NCBI GenBank assembly: GCA_023664385.1
Contig: JAMPFU010000032.1
Location: 1-36,779 of the forward strand
Direction: 5' to 3'
Source of the DNA: Clostridium sp.
GTDB lineage: Bacteria > Bacillota > Clostridia > Lachnospirales > Lachnospiraceae
DNA length: 36,779 nucleotides
Shown here: piece by piece, positions 1 through 9,117 of the stretch
Layout of the letters: each line of letters begins with the position of its first letter
Numbering within the stretch: the stretch's first letter is position 1
Notes under the pieces: generated by a model
What the model was told of the DNA's origin: nothing
Seen by the model: only the letters and a program-made list of their open reading frames with translations
The model's database searches: none
Program-made: the position numbers and the translations under genes

Positions 1-193
1 TCAGGGTTAACATGTTATTAAGTTTTCATTTGCCGAGCTTGTTAGTAAATCAATGAGTTCAATTTATGAAATAACTCTCGGCTCTACTGTACCCCGATTT
101 TTAATCGTGGGCTTGTCTAAAAGTCAAAAAAATAAATCCCTGCGGTATTCATTTTCAGACCTTCTGCATGCCGTCTTTTGCGACAGCTATTAA
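1..193 (-). other. Leader region of a gene lying beyond the left edge
   Basis: No open reading frame with a ribosome binding site is visible. The stretch lies downstream of a strong leftward promoter (194-222), so it is probably the 5' leader of a gene that starts outside the window. On the minus strand the segment from about 87 to 37 can fold with AGCCGAG opposite CTCGGC-type arms, so it may be structured. I do not recognise a known riboswitch or ncRNA. Confidence 0.35.
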
Positions 194-222
194 ATAATAG
201 CACAGTGATTTTTGAATGTCAA
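194..222 (-). promoter_or_regulatory. Sigma-A type promoter, leftward
   Basis: On the minus strand a perfect -35 TTGACA (222-217) is followed after exactly 17 nt by TATTAT (199-194). Transcription would start near 187 and run off the left edge, away from the HD gene. It is one of the best promoter matches in the window. Confidence 0.65.
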
Positions 223-287
223 CAGTTTTTTTGACAAAATAAGTGGCATAAATTTGAAACTTTTACATATCGGTTTTTACTGCATAT

Positions 288-1055
288 TTAAGATACAATT
301 CCACAAAGCTTAAGCTCCTCCCGTATACTGTCAAACTGTGCATTTGTCTTATCATTTTCCGATTTAAAGTCCAATAGCTTATCCAAGTAGCCACGCTCAC
401 GAAGTATTTTTTTACTGCCTGAAAACACAAGCTCATACACAAGGGATATATTCGCCACAAGAAAATCTACGGTTGTTTTCTTCAGACTTCTCAATGTGGC
501 ATGATGCTCAAAAAAGCTTGCCATCACCGCAGGCGAAACCTCAGATGTATATACCTCCTCGTGGGTTACTCCATAAACCGCCTCCATTGAAGTATCAGAA
601 AAAACCTTAAGTATATCTATTTTATCCGCATCACGCAAAATATTACAAAAAAGCTGCGTGCGCTCACTTAAATTTTCATCTATCCTATATAAGCTGTGCT
701 GCCTTATGGCAGTTTCAATCAGCGTATCCTCCCTGTCATCATCTATATAGTCCCTTATTTTCCCTTCCTGAAAAAGAATATCCGCTCCAAGCATTGCATG
801 GTCAACAGATGCAACGTCCGAAAATGTATCGTATCTTTTTATCTGCTCAAATCTTCCGATGTCATGGAGCATACCTATAAGCCACGCAAGAGCTGCGTCC
901 TCCAAATCCAAACCAATCGACACAGCAATTTCTCTACATAAGCCTGCCACCCTGTATGTGTGGTTCACCTTCAATTTAATTTTTCCATTGCTACCGTCAT
1001 AGGCATCCGTGTATCTTTTAAAGGCATCTAAAATTCTCTTTTCCTCTATATACAT
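288..1055 (-). CDS. HD-domain phosphohydrolase
   Basis: This is a 255-residue soluble protein of the HD metal-dependent phosphohydrolase superfamily; the substrate is unknown. Visible metal ligands are H32 in NHTYRVA, the HD pair H64-D65 in LHDIGRFE, a conserved H120 in IRQHSLYR, and D142/D144 in RDADKID. I chose the ATG at 1055 because CAGGAG sits 6-7 nt upstream of it; an upstream TTG would add 12 residues but has no Shine-Dalgarno. It follows radA on the same strand after 129 nt with no clear terminator, so co-transcription is possible. Many clostridial HD proteins of this size are annotated only by domain; nucleotidase or nucleotide-second-messenger hydrolysis are both open. There is no signal peptide or membrane segment. 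Confidence 0.85.
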   Translation of the reverse strand: MYIEEKRILDAFKRYTDAYDGSNGKIKLKVNHTYRVAGLCREIAVSIGLDLEDAALAWLIGMLHDIGRFEQIKRYDTFSDVASVDHAMLGADILFQEGKIRDYIDDDREDTLIETAIRQHSLYRIDENLSERTQLFCNILRDADKIDILKVFSDTSMEAVYGVTHEEVYTSEVSPAVMASFFEHHATLRSLKKTTVDFLVANISLVYELVFSGSKKILRERGYLDKLLDFKSENDKTNAQFDSIREELKLCGIVS

Positions 1056-1184
1056 ATAATTCTCCTGAAATTTGTAGTCAAAATTAAGCAATTACGAAAC
1101 GTCTTATTGCATACAATACAGATAAAATCAAGAAGGTGTTTTTCGAGCAGTCGTGCTTGGCAAGGTATTTCAAGCTTCGCACCA

Positions 1185-2543
1185 TCACCCTATCAGCCCT
1201 AACGCCTCAGAAAGATTGGAAACGCACACAATATCTATAGCAAGCTTTTCCATTGCCTTGTCATAATTTGATTTCGGTATAATACATTTTTTAAGTCCAA
1301 GCTTTGCCGCCTCCAAAACCCGCTGCATAACATTTGTCACGCCTCGTATCTCGCCTGCAAGTCCAATCTCACCTATAATCATCACATCATCACCCACAGG
1401 CCTATTATTCATGCTTGAGGCGATTGCAAATGCAATGCCGAGGTCTATGGCAGGGTCGCTTATCTTCATGCCTCCTGCTATGCTGACATAGGCATCAAAG
1501 CCCCATAAATTCATGCCTACCCTTTTTTCCATTACTGCAGTAATAAGATTAACCCTGTTAAAATCCACGCCCACGGAAGTACGTCTCGGCATATTGAAGT
1601 TTGTCTGACATACAAGAGCCTGAAGCTCCACAAGTATGCTTCTCGTTCCTTCTATGGAAGAAACAACAACCGAGCCCGACACGCCCTCAGGTCTTCCATT
1701 TAACATCATTTGTGAAGGGTTTTCAACCTCCTCAAGCCCTTTATCCGTCATGGTAAAAACGCCGATTTCATTTGTGGAACCAAATCTGTTTTTCACGCCT
1801 CTTAAAATTCTAAAGCCATTATTTCTGTCACCCTCAAAATATAAAACCGAATCAACCATATGCTCCAAGGTTCTCGGTCCTGCAACGGTTCCCTCCTTTG
1901 TAACGTGACCGACAATAAAGACGGCAATGTTATTTTGCTTTGCAAGCTGCATAAGCCGTGCCGTTACCTCTCTTACCTGTGTAACCGTTCCCGGCGCAGA
2001 GCCTATTTCCTCCACAAGCACAGTCTGAATAGAGTCAATTACAACAACCTTAGCCGAGCTTTTTGTGATTGCCGCAGAAATGTTATCCATATCATTATCG
2101 CAAAGAAGCATCATGTCCTTTGAAAAACTGCCAAGCCGTTCTGCCCTCATCTTAATCTGCGACGGCGACTCCTCGCCTGACACATAAAGCACCTCTGTCT
2201 GCTCCTGCTGTACAAGATTACGGCACATCTGAAGTAATATGGTGGATTTACCAATGCCAGGGTCTCCGCCAACTAAAACAAGGGAGCCACGAACGATGCC
2301 TCCTCCAAGAACTCTATCCAATTCCAAAATTCCTGTTTTTATGCGGCTTTCATCTGCTGTCGTCACCTCTAAAATACTTGTAGGCGCAACCGCCTCCTTA
2401 ACAACCGAAGCATGTTTTGCGCCCACCTTAACCTTTTCCTCTACAAATGTATTCCAAGACTTACAGCCCGGACATTGTCCAAGCCATTTTGAGGATTCAT
2501 AGCCACATTCCTTACAGAAAAAAATCTGTTTTTCCTTTGCCAC
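1185..2543 (-). CDS. radA: DNA repair protein RadA/Sms
   Basis: RadA is a RecA-like ATPase that promotes branch migration and processing of recombination intermediates. The 452 residues match the family length. An N-terminal zinc finger is visible (C10, C13, C24, C27, with the WLGQCPGC signature), then a Walker A GGDPGIGKST at residues 92-101, a Walker B-like VVVIDSIQT, the RadA-specific KNRFG motif near residue 250, and a C-terminal Lon-protease-like domain. The start is GTG at 2543, preceded by GGAGAAGATGTA. Its first base is the last base of the upstream gene's TAG stop, so translation is probably coupled to that small gene. Identification is firm. Confidence 0.97.
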   Translation of the reverse strand: MAKEKQIFFCKECGYESSKWLGQCPGCKSWNTFVEEKVKVGAKHASVVKEAVAPTSILEVTTADESRIKTGILELDRVLGGGIVRGSLVLVGGDPGIGKSTILLQMCRNLVQQEQTEVLYVSGEESPSQIKMRAERLGSFSKDMMLLCDNDMDNISAAITKSSAKVVVIDSIQTVLVEEIGSAPGTVTQVREVTARLMQLAKQNNIAVFIVGHVTKEGTVAGPRTLEHMVDSVLYFEGDRNNGFRILRGVKNRFGSTNEIGVFTMTDKGLEEVENPSQMMLNGRPEGVSGSVVVSSIEGTRSILVELQALVCQTNFNMPRRTSVGVDFNRVNLITAVMEKRVGMNLWGFDAYVSIAGGMKISDPAIDLGIAFAIASSMNNRPVGDDVMIIGEIGLAGEIRGVTNVMQRVLEAAKLGLKKCIIPKSNYDKAMEKLAIDIVCVSNLSEALGLIG

Positions 2544-2953
2544 TACATCTTCTCCACTAATATGTCTACCTGTTTACCCGGCTCAAGCTCGACACTCATA
2601 TTAAGCTTGCCACCAAGATTGGTCTTGAGCTTTCCTACATACACCTTATCAATATGTATCTTATATTCCTTTTCTGCCTCAAGCTCAAGCGTTACCTGTG
2701 CATCCTCATTGCCCTCAACAACAAGGCTTACGGCTTTATCAGTTGCCTGAAAGCCATGAACCGCCGTACCCGGTACCGATTCATAAACAAACATACCATT
2801 TTTCTCAAGCTTTGTAATCTCATTAAAGGTTTTTATCTTATAAATATCTCCGTTAAAGTTAAATCCGTCCTTTTTTGTCTTCTGTCTGATTTCGTAATTA
2901 CCAAAGCTGAGTGTTCCTGATTCCTCGCGAATTAACTCATCAACAACCGCCAT
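2543..2953 (-). CDS. Small conserved Lachnospiraceae protein (often labelled endosialidase-like)
   Basis: This 136-residue soluble protein is beta-rich and acidic, with no signal peptide. The sequence (FVYESVPGTAVHGF, NLGGKLNMSVEL) resembles a small family common in Lachnospiraceae that databases often call endosialidase; that name looks transferred, since the protein is far too short for an endosialidase and no catalytic motif is visible. I would treat the function as unknown. The ATG at 2953 has GGAGG 9 nt upstream. The stop overlaps the radA start by one base, so the two are made together. A perfect palindrome lies 42 nt upstream (2995-3017). Confidence 0.8.
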   Translation of the reverse strand: MAVVDELIREESGTLSFGNYEIRQKTKKDGFNFNGDIYKIKTFNEITKLEKNGMFVYESVPGTAVHGFQATDKAVSLVVEGNEDAQVTLELEAEKEYKIHIDKVYVGKLKTNLGGKLNMSVELEPGKQVDILVEKM

Positions 2954-2992
2954 TTTTTTGTTCCTCCATTGTATATAATAGCTTAAAACGAC

Positions 2993-3021
2993 TAATAATG
3001 TGCTTTATGCACATTATACAA
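2993..3021 (-). promoter_or_regulatory. Palindrome in the radA-operon upstream region, possible operator
   Basis: ATAATGTGC and GCACATTAT form a perfect 9-bp inverted repeat around TTTAT (2995-3017). On the minus strand it is bracketed by a weak promoter, TTGTAT (3021-3016), 17 nt, TTATTA (2998-2993), so a repressor bound here would block it. It is not followed by a U-run in the leftward direction, so a terminator for clpC is less likely. Confidence 0.35.
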
Positions 3022-3108
3022 TATATCTTGTTTTTTATCTACATAATTCTTCAATAAAAAAGCGAAAAAAATTGTGTTTTTTGTAAAAAAATGTTTTATC
3101 CTTTCAAG

Positions 3109-5553
3109 TTATTTTTTATTAAAAGCTACTGTTCCCTCTGCTGCTGAGATGCTTACCCTGTCGCCCTTTGAAATTTTGCCTCCGAGTATTTCCTCGGCAA
3201 GCTTATCCTCAATTTCATTTTGTATGGAACGCTTGAGTGGTCTGGCACCATATTTCTTGTCGTATCCCTTTTCAAAAATAAAGTTTTTCAGCGTATCTCC
3301 ATATGTGATTGATATGTCCATCTGCTTTTTCACTCTCGTTTTAAGCTCCTTAAGCATAAGCGCAGTAATATTTTTAACATCTGTTTTTGTTAGCGTTCTA
3401 AACACAATGATATCGTCAATTCTGTTAATGAATTCCGGCTTAAACATACGCTTTACCTCCTCCATAACGTTATTCTTCATCTCGTCATGGTCTTTTTCCT
3501 CGGAGCTTCCGCTTGAAAAGCCTAACCGTTTAGGGTCAATAATTCTCTGCGCCCCTGCATTACTTGTCATAATAATAATAGTGTTTTTAAAATCTGTTTT
3601 TCGCCCATGGGAATCCGTAATGTGCCCGTCATCCAAAACCTGAAGCAAAATGTTGAACACATCCGGATGCGCTTTTTCTATCTCGTCAAACAAAATGACG
3701 GAATATGGATTTTTTCTGACAGTTTCACTTAACTGTCCTCCCTCATCAAAGCCAACATAGCCAGGAGGAGAGCCAATCATCTTAGACACGCTATGCTTTT
3801 CCATATATTCTGACATATCAACCCTTATCAGCGCTTTTTCATCACCAAAAACAGCCTCCGCAAGTGCTTTTGAAAGCTCAGTCTTTCCAACACCTGTAGG
3901 TCCTAAGAACAAAAAGGAACCAATCGGTCTTTTCGGGTCTTTAAGCCCTACACGACCACGCCTGATTGCCTTTGCAACAGCATCTACAGCCTCCTCCTGT
4001 CCGACAACTCTCTTATGGAGTGTTTTTTCAAGGTTGAGAAGCTTCTCCTGTTCACTTTGCGTAAGTCTTGTAACAGGTATTTTTGTCCACACGGAAACAA
4101 CAGCGGCAACCGCATCTGCATCCACCACTATATCCGAGTCCTCTGACGCCTTTATTTTATCCTTTTCCCTTGTAAGCTTTTTATTCAGCTTGACGATCTG
4201 CTTCTTTATCTGTGATGCCTGCTCAAGCTCGCCACTTGTAAGCGCATCCTCAATGTCCGCATCAAGCGTTTTAAGCTCCTCCTCAATTCGGTAAATGCTC
4301 CTATTTCCCGAAAAAAGTCCAAGCTTCTTCCTTGACGCTGCCTCGTCAATAAGATCGATTGCCTTGTCAGGCAGAAATCTGTCATTGATATATCTTGTTG
4401 AATATTCAACAGCAGCACGTATCGCCTCATTGGATATGGTTACTCCATGATGCTCCTCATACTTTTCCCTGAGACAGCTCAATATCTCAACTGTTTCTTC
4501 ATTGGTTGGCTCCTCAACATACACAGGTTGGAATCTTCTCTCAAGTGCAGCGTCCTTTTCCACATATTTTCTGTATTCAACCCTTGTAGTTGCGCCTATC
4601 ATCTGTATCTCACCACGAGATAATGCAGGCTTTAAAATGTTGGAGGCATCAATTGCGCCCTCTGCACCGCCTGCACCGATAAGCGTATGAAGCTCGTCAA
4701 CAAACAGTATAATATTTCCATCTGCCTTAACCTCGGCGATAACCTTTTTAATTCTCTCCTCAAATTCACCTCTGTATTTTGAGCCTGCAACCATTCCTGA
4801 TAAATCAAGACTTAAAATCCTCTTATCTAAAAGAAGCTCCGGCACCATACCCGTTGAAATAAGCTGTGCAAGCCCCTCAACAACGGCAGTTTTACCAACG
4901 CCCGGCTCCCCCACAAGACAAGGATTGTTCTTCATTCGCCTACACAGTATCTGCATTACCCTTTCCATCTCACTGTTTCTTCCGACAACAGGGTCAACGT
5001 CGCCCTCTCTTGCATCTCTTGTAAGGTCACGACTGTACTGGTCGAGTGCAGGCGTAGGCGATTTCTTTTTTGCAGTTGTATTTCTGACGGAAGCAAACTC
5101 CTTCTTTGCCGCATTGCTGTCAACGCCACAGGAAACCATAACGTCAACAAACGCCTTCTGCGTATTTATGGACATGGAGGTTAAAAGCCTTGTCGCTACA
5201 ATATCCTCCATCTTGAGCATCGCAATCAGCAGATGCTCCGTTCCTATCTTGTCACTCTTAAGCTTTACCGCTTCCTTCTGCGCATTTTCCAATAATTTTT
5301 TCAGCCTCATGGAATATGCGTCCTCACCGTTTAACTTACTCTTGGAAATCTGCTGGCTTGCCTTTAAATATGACCTTACCGTATTGATGTCCACTCCGTT
5401 TTTTGTGAGAACCTTCCAAGCAGTACCATTATTGCTCTCTATCATGGCAAAAAGAAGATGCTCCGTTCCCACATAGCTGTGCTTCATTGCCTTAGCGGTT
5501 TCCACAGCAATATCCAACACTTCCTTCGCCTGCTCCGTATATTCGAGTTTCAT
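3109..5553 (-). CDS. clpC: ClpC-type AAA+ unfoldase
   Basis: This is a Hsp100/ClpC ATPase that unfolds substrates for ClpP. All 814 residues fit the family: duplicated Clp N-domain (about 1-145), first AAA+ domain with Walker A GEPGVGKT (215-222) and Walker B ILFVDELH (282-289), a coiled M-domain with a UVR-like stretch (about 420-470), and a second AAA+ domain with Walker A GPTGVGKT (551-558) and a C-terminal small domain. The ATG overlaps the stop of the gntR gene as ATGA, so translation is coupled. The usual Bacillus ctsR-mcsA-mcsB neighbours are absent; instead it is the last gene of a purine gene cluster. No strong terminator follows. The family assignment is firm; ClpC rather than ClpE/ClpB is inferred from the M-domain length. 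Confidence 0.95.
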   Translation of the reverse strand: MKLEYTEQAKEVLDIAVETAKAMKHSYVGTEHLLFAMIESNNGTAWKVLTKNGVDINTVRSYLKASQQISKSKLNGEDAYSMRLKKLLENAQKEAVKLKSDKIGTEHLLIAMLKMEDIVATRLLTSMSINTQKAFVDVMVSCGVDSNAAKKEFASVRNTTAKKKSPTPALDQYSRDLTRDAREGDVDPVVGRNSEMERVMQILCRRMKNNPCLVGEPGVGKTAVVEGLAQLISTGMVPELLLDKRILSLDLSGMVAGSKYRGEFEERIKKVIAEVKADGNIILFVDELHTLIGAGGAEGAIDASNILKPALSRGEIQMIGATTRVEYRKYVEKDAALERRFQPVYVEEPTNEETVEILSCLREKYEEHHGVTISNEAIRAAVEYSTRYINDRFLPDKAIDLIDEAASRKKLGLFSGNRSIYRIEEELKTLDADIEDALTSGELEQASQIKKQIVKLNKKLTREKDKIKASEDSDIVVDADAVAAVVSVWTKIPVTRLTQSEQEKLLNLEKTLHKRVVGQEEAVDAVAKAIRRGRVGLKDPKRPIGSFLFLGPTGVGKTELSKALAEAVFGDEKALIRVDMSEYMEKHSVSKMIGSPPGYVGFDEGGQLSETVRKNPYSVILFDEIEKAHPDVFNILLQVLDDGHITDSHGRKTDFKNTIIIMTSNAGAQRIIDPKRLGFSSGSSEEKDHDEMKNNVMEEVKRMFKPEFINRIDDIIVFRTLTKTDVKNITALMLKELKTRVKKQMDISITYGDTLKNFIFEKGYDKKYGARPLKRSIQNEIEDKLAEEILGGKISKGDRVSISAAEGTVAFNKK

Positions 5554-5957
5554 AGCTTACCTCCATTTTCATTCCCACCAAATTCCTTATACATATCCGT
5601 AATAAGCTGATGCATTTCCGCAAGGCTTATATCCTTGCAAATCGCCTCGGCAACCATCATTCTCATGCCTACGTTCATGCTCTCTATGTGCCTTGGCTTT
5701 GTATCTACGGAAACACTCACTACAGCTCCTCTTCTTCTGTCAAGCGTGAGATACCCATCCTCCTTAAGCAGCGCATATGCCTTGTTTACCGTGTGCATAT
5801 TTACACCCAGCTCGTCGGCAAGCTGCCTTACGGATGGAAGCGAATCCCCCTCCTTTATCTGTTCCTGTGCAATTCCAATTATTATTTGATTTCGAAGCTG
5901 CATATAAATTGCTTCGCTGCTGCCAAAATCAATCGAAATAATCATTCTACTGTTCAT
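5550..5957 (-). CDS. GntR family transcriptional regulator, YtrA type
   Basis: This is a short 135-residue GntR regulator. A winged helix-turn-helix is evident at residues about 14-80 (LRNQIIIGIAQ, LPSVRQLADELGVNMHTVNKAYALLKEDGYL), followed by a short C-terminal helical tail of about 50 residues instead of a large ligand domain, which is the YtrA architecture. The start at 5957 has AAAGG 6 nt upstream and lies inside the end of purD (11-nt overlap); an ATG 12 nt further in is possible. It is coupled by ATGA to clpC. YtrA members usually sit next to ABC transporters; pairing with clpC is unusual and suggests it controls clpC or the purine operon. The effector is unknown. Confidence 0.88.
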   Translation of the reverse strand: MNSRMIISIDFGSSEAIYMQLRNQIIIGIAQEQIKEGDSLPSVRQLADELGVNMHTVNKAYALLKEDGYLTLDRRRGAVVSVSVDTKPRHIESMNVGMRMMVAEAICKDISLAEMHQLITDMYKEFGGNENGGKL

Positions 5958-7218
5958 CTATAGCCTTTCCAATATCATGGCGCATATACTTATTTTCAAA
6001 GCTTATCCATTCTGTAGCCCTGTAAGCATTTTCCCTTGCCAAGGTTAATGTTTCACCTTTTGCAGTCACGCCAAGTACACGTCCTCCGTTTGTTACGATT
6101 TTACCATTATCAAGCTTTGTTCCTGCATGGAAAACATAGTAGTCCTCCTTGTCATCAAATGCCTCAAGACCACTGATTGGAAATCCCTTCTCATAATGCT
6201 CAGGATATCCGTCTGAGGCGAGAACAACGCACACTGCCGCCTTATCCTCAAAAACAAGCTCTATCTCGTCTAGCCTTCCCTCTATACATGCCTCCATAAC
6301 ATCTATCATGTCATTCTTCATGCGGGGAAGTACAACCTGCGCCTCCGGGTCGCCAAATCTTGCATTGTATTCCAGAACCTTAGGTCCCTCCTCCGTAAGC
6401 ATAAGCCCACAGAACAGGATTCCCACAAAGTCTCTGCCCTCTTTTTTCATTGCATCCATTGTAGGCTGATAAATGTGCTCCATACAGAATTTGTCAATAT
6501 CCTCCGTATAGAAAGGACTTGGTGAAAATGTACCCATTCCTCCTGTATTTAAACCCTTATCTCCGTCCTTTGCCCTCTTGTGGTCCTGTGCAGAAGCCAT
6601 CGGCTTAATATGGGTTCCGTCACAGTAGCAAAGCACAGAAACCTCCCTGCCTGTCATAAACTCCTCTATTACAATTTTATCTCCGGCAGAGCCAAACTGC
6701 TTATCAAGCATAAGGGTTTTAACACCCTCCTTCGCCTCCGCAAGGTTGTTACATATCAGCACACCCTTTCCAAGCGCCAGTCCGTCTGCCTTTAAAACAA
6801 TAGGCATTTTAGCCGTCTCAAGATATTTTATGGCATCATCCGCATTGTCAAAAACCTCATACGCCGCTGAAGGAATGTTATATTTTTTCATAAGCTCTTT
6901 TGAAAACGCCTTCGAGCCTTCTATTATAGCTGCATTTTTTGCAGGTCCGAACACTTTTATACCTGCATTTCTAAAACAATCTGCAACCCCTGCCACAAGC
7001 GGGTCGTCAGGACCTACGATTGCCAAATCAATATTTTTTTCCTTTGAAAACTGAACCAATGCCTCGCCGTCCATAACGGAAATATCCACACACTCGGCAA
7101 GACTTGCGATTCCTGCGTTTCCAGGTGCCACATAAAGCTTTGTCACTCTCTTACTCTCACTGCATTTTGCTGCTATGGCGTGCTCTCTCCCGCCGCCTCC
7201 TACAATCAGTACATTCAT
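5947..7218 (-). CDS. purD: Phosphoribosylamine-glycine ligase
   Basis: PurD catalyses ATP-dependent joining of glycine to 5-phosphoribosylamine, giving GAR, step 2 of purine synthesis. The 423 residues match the family. The N-terminal GGGGREHA motif, the ATP-grasp domain with KADGLALGKGV (about residues 143-153), and the metal-binding EYNARFGDPE segment are all visible. The ATG at 7218 has AAGGAG about 8 nt upstream. It lies 26 nt after purN and overlaps gntR by 11 nt, so it is within one leftward operon. Confidence 0.97.
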   Translation of the reverse strand: MNVLIVGGGGREHAIAAKCSESKRVTKLYVAPGNAGIASLAECVDISVMDGEALVQFSKEKNIDLAIVGPDDPLVAGVADCFRNAGIKVFGPAKNAAIIEGSKAFSKELMKKYNIPSAAYEVFDNADDAIKYLETAKMPIVLKADGLALGKGVLICNNLAEAKEGVKTLMLDKQFGSAGDKIVIEEFMTGREVSVLCYCDGTHIKPMASAQDHKRAKDGDKGLNTGGMGTFSPSPFYTEDIDKFCMEHIYQPTMDAMKKEGRDFVGILFCGLMLTEEGPKVLEYNARFGDPEAQVVLPRMKNDMIDVMEACIEGRLDEIELVFEDKAAVCVVLASDGYPEHYEKGFPISGLEAFDDKEDYYVFHAGTKLDNGKIVTNGGRVLGVTAKGETLTLARENAYRATEWISFENKYMRHDIGKAIDEQ

Positions 7219-7244
7219 GGTACTACTCCTTCCGCTGTTTTCAT

Positions 7245-7835
7245 TTAATTTTCATTTGCAATTTTATTGATTGCCGCAGGCAAAAGCTTCCACTCTGCCT
7301 CCTCCATAACTCTCCTCTGAAGTATCTCTGGCGTATCATTTTCCCTAACCTCAACTGCCTTCTGCATAATGATAGGTCCCGTATCCGTTCCCTTATCAAC
7401 GAAATGGACAGTTGCTCCGGTTATTTTAACGCCCCTTGCAAGCGCAGCCTCATGAACCTTAAGCCCATAATAGCCTGTTCCACAAAAGGCAGGGATGAGT
7501 GACGGATGAATATTTATAATTCTGTTTGCAAATTCATCTATCATCTTCGGCGGTATCACAACCAAAAATCCTGCAAGCACGATTAAATCGGGGCTATATG
7601 CCTTCACTTTTGTAAGGAGTGCATCATTGAAGCTTTCCCTGTCAGTAAAATCCTTCGGCGAAACCACGCATGCATCTATCCCTGCTTTTGCAGCCCGTTC
7701 AAGAGCGTAAACGCCATAGTTATTGCTTATGACTCCCGTAATCTGTGCATTTTTAACCTCGCCCTTTGCAATGCCGTCTATAATCGCCTGTAAATTGGTG
7801 CCGCCGCCCGATACCATAACTACAATATTTAACAT
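7245..7835 (-). CDS. purN: Phosphoribosylglycinamide formyltransferase
   Basis: PurN transfers formyl from 10-formyl-THF to GAR, giving FGAR. It has 196 residues, the normal length. Signature elements are the N-terminal [10 protein letters not shown], the catalytic stretch [11 protein letters not shown] holding the conserved Asn-His pair, and [12 protein letters not shown] with the catalytic Asp. It starts 7 nt inside the end of purM (ATG at 7835, AAGGGAG upstream), so translation is coupled. The one-carbon donor pathway is represented elsewhere in the window by metF. Confidence 0.97.
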   Translation of the reverse strand: MLNIVVMVSGGGTNLQAIIDGIAKGEVKNAQITGVISNNYGVYALERAAKAGIDACVVSPKDFTDRESFNDALLTKVKAYSPDLIVLAGFLVVIPPKMIDEFANRIINIHPSLIPAFCGTGYYGLKVHEAALARGVKITGATVHFVDKGTDTGPIIMQKAVEVRENDTPEILQRRVMEEAEWKLLPAAINKIANEN

Positions 7836-8854
7836 ATTTCTACTCCCTTTTCACCTGCTTTTGTCTCGCCGATTATATAGGCTGTCTCCCCTGCCTTCGC
7901 AAGTGCAGTTATTGTTTTATCAGCGTCCGCACTGTCAACAACAAGCATCATTCCGATACCCATATTGTAGGTGTTGTACATCATGTCCTCCTCTATGCTG
8001 CCTTTTTTAGCAAGAAGCTTAAATATGGCAGGCACCTCATAGGATTCCTTCTTTATGACAGCAGTAATTCCCTCTGGGAGCATACGTGGAACATTCTCCT
8101 GAAAGCCTCCGCCTGTAATATGGCTGCAGCCCTTTATGGTTACTCCTGCCTCCTTTACGCTCCTAAGTGCCTTTACATAAATTCTTGTAGGTGCAAGAAG
8201 TGCCTCTCCAAGCGTTTTTCCAAGCTCATCATAATATGTTTCCAGTGAGTCTCTTGTCATGTCAAATACCTTTCTCACAAGAGAAAAACCATTGCTGTGA
8301 ACGCCCGATGACGCAATACCAATAATAGTATCACCAGGCTTTATATTCTTCCCCGTTATTAAATCCTTCTCGTCCACAACACCCACTGCAAAACCTGCAA
8401 GGTCATATTCCTCCTCAGGCATCATGCCCGGATGCTCTGCCGTTTCTCCACCTATCAATGCTGCTCCCGACTGGACACAGCCCTCAGCAACACCGCTTAC
8501 AATGGAAGCAATTTTCTCAGGATAATTTTTACCGCAGGCTATATAGTCTAGGAAGAAAAGCGGCTCTCCTCCAGCACAAGCTATGTCATTTACGCACATT
8601 GCCACACAGTCAATACCGATTGTATCGTGCTTATCCATAATAAACGCAAGCTTAATCTTTGTTCCCACGCCGTCAGTGCCTGAAACCAAAACTGGATTTT
8701 CCATGGATTTCAGCCTTTCAATTGAAAATGCACCTGAAAAGCCTCCGATATTTGTAAGCACCTCCGGTCTCATAGTCTTTTTTATATGCTCCTTCATAAG
8801 CTCGACTGACCTGTATCCAGCCTCAATGTCAACGCCCGCCTTCTTGTAATCCAT
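7829..8854 (-). CDS. purM: Phosphoribosylformylglycinamidine cyclo-ligase
   Basis: PurM (AIR synthetase) closes the imidazole ring of FGAM with ATP. It has 341 residues. The SGTDGVGTK motif, [11 protein letters not shown], and [13 protein letters not shown] typical of the PurM/PurL fold are visible. The ATG at 8854 has a full AGGAGG upstream. It is first in the operon purM-purN-purD-gntR-clpC and is read from a promoter at 8940-8968 whose -10 region overlaps one of three repeated 20-bp boxes. purF, purL, purH and others are not in this window. Confidence 0.97.
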   Translation of the reverse strand: MDYKKAGVDIEAGYRSVELMKEHIKKTMRPEVLTNIGGFSGAFSIERLKSMENPVLVSGTDGVGTKIKLAFIMDKHDTIGIDCVAMCVNDIACAGGEPLFFLDYIACGKNYPEKIASIVSGVAEGCVQSGAALIGGETAEHPGMMPEEEYDLAGFAVGVVDEKDLITGKNIKPGDTIIGIASSGVHSNGFSLVRKVFDMTRDSLETYYDELGKTLGEALLAPTRIYVKALRSVKEAGVTIKGCSHITGGGFQENVPRMLPEGITAVIKKESYEVPAIFKLLAKKGSIEEDMMYNTYNMGIGMMLVVDSADADKTITALAKAGETAYIIGETKAGEKGVEIC

Positions 8855-8880
8855 CGCTTGTTCCTCCTGAATATGTTATG

Positions 8881-8900
8881 TAAAATTGCGTCTCATATTA
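8881..8900 (+). repeat. Box 1 of a three-copy 20-bp operator-like repeat
   Basis: TAAAATTGCGTCTCATATTA. This copy lies in the purM leader, about 30-50 nt downstream of the predicted start site and just before the Shine-Dalgarno. The outer arms TAAAAT and ATATTA form an imperfect dyad. Confidence 0.55.
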
Positions 8901-8923
8901 ATCAAGTAAATTTATAATTTATA

Positions 8924-8943
8924 TAAAACTGCGTTCTATATTA
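8924..8943 (+). repeat. Box 2 of the 20-bp repeat, over the purM -10/start site
   Basis: TAAAACTGCGTTCTATATTA. It overlaps the purM -10 hexamer by four bases and covers the expected transcription start near 8933, the classic position for a repressor site. Confidence 0.6.
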
Positions 8944-8968
8944 TAGTTGAAATAGAACAGTTTGTAAA
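8940..8968 (-). promoter_or_regulatory. purM operon promoter
   Basis: On the minus strand TTTACA (8968-8963) is followed by 17 nt and a perfect TATAAT (8945-8940). Transcription would start near 8933, giving a leader of about 80 nt to the purM ATG. I see no purine riboswitch or CGAAC-type PurR box. Confidence 0.65.
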
Positions 8969-9016
8969 GCGTGACAACAACATTTCAGAACAAGAATTAT
9001 GCCGGCATATCTCACA

Positions 9017-9036
9017 TAAAATTACGCTCAATATTA
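9017..9036 (+). repeat. Box 3 of the 20-bp repeat, abutting the diguanylate cyclase promoter
   Basis: TAAAATTACGCTCAATATTA. It ends one base before the -35 hexamer of the rightward promoter (9037-9065), a position suited to an activator or to looping with boxes 1 and 2. Confidence 0.55.
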
Positions 9037-9065
9037 TTGCTATAAAATCACAAATATGGTAAAAT
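9037..9065 (+). promoter_or_regulatory. Promoter of the LacI-sensor diguanylate cyclase gene
   Basis: TTGCTA (9037-9042), 17-nt spacer, TAAAAT (9060-9065). Transcription would start near 9072. The gene has a strong Shine-Dalgarno (AAGGGGGAAACC) before the ATG at 9118. Confidence 0.5.
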
Positions 9066-9117
9066 ATTCTTAAGTTTTTATTGGGGTATTTTAGTAACTT
9101 TAAGGGGGAAACCACAT

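Noticed and set aside
100-190. Possible third copy of the 65-bp inverted-repeat element
   Set aside because: Only the ends (GGGCTTGTC and GCGACAGCT) resemble copies A and B; the interior does not align.
3109-5957. Bacillus-type ctsR-mcsA-mcsB-clpC operon
   Set aside because: The upstream regulator is a GntR with a YtrA-type tail, and no McsA zinc protein or McsB kinase is present.
8855-9117. Purine riboswitch or PurR box upstream of purM
   Set aside because: No purine-aptamer core or CGAAC repeats; the repeated 20-bp box is a different motif.
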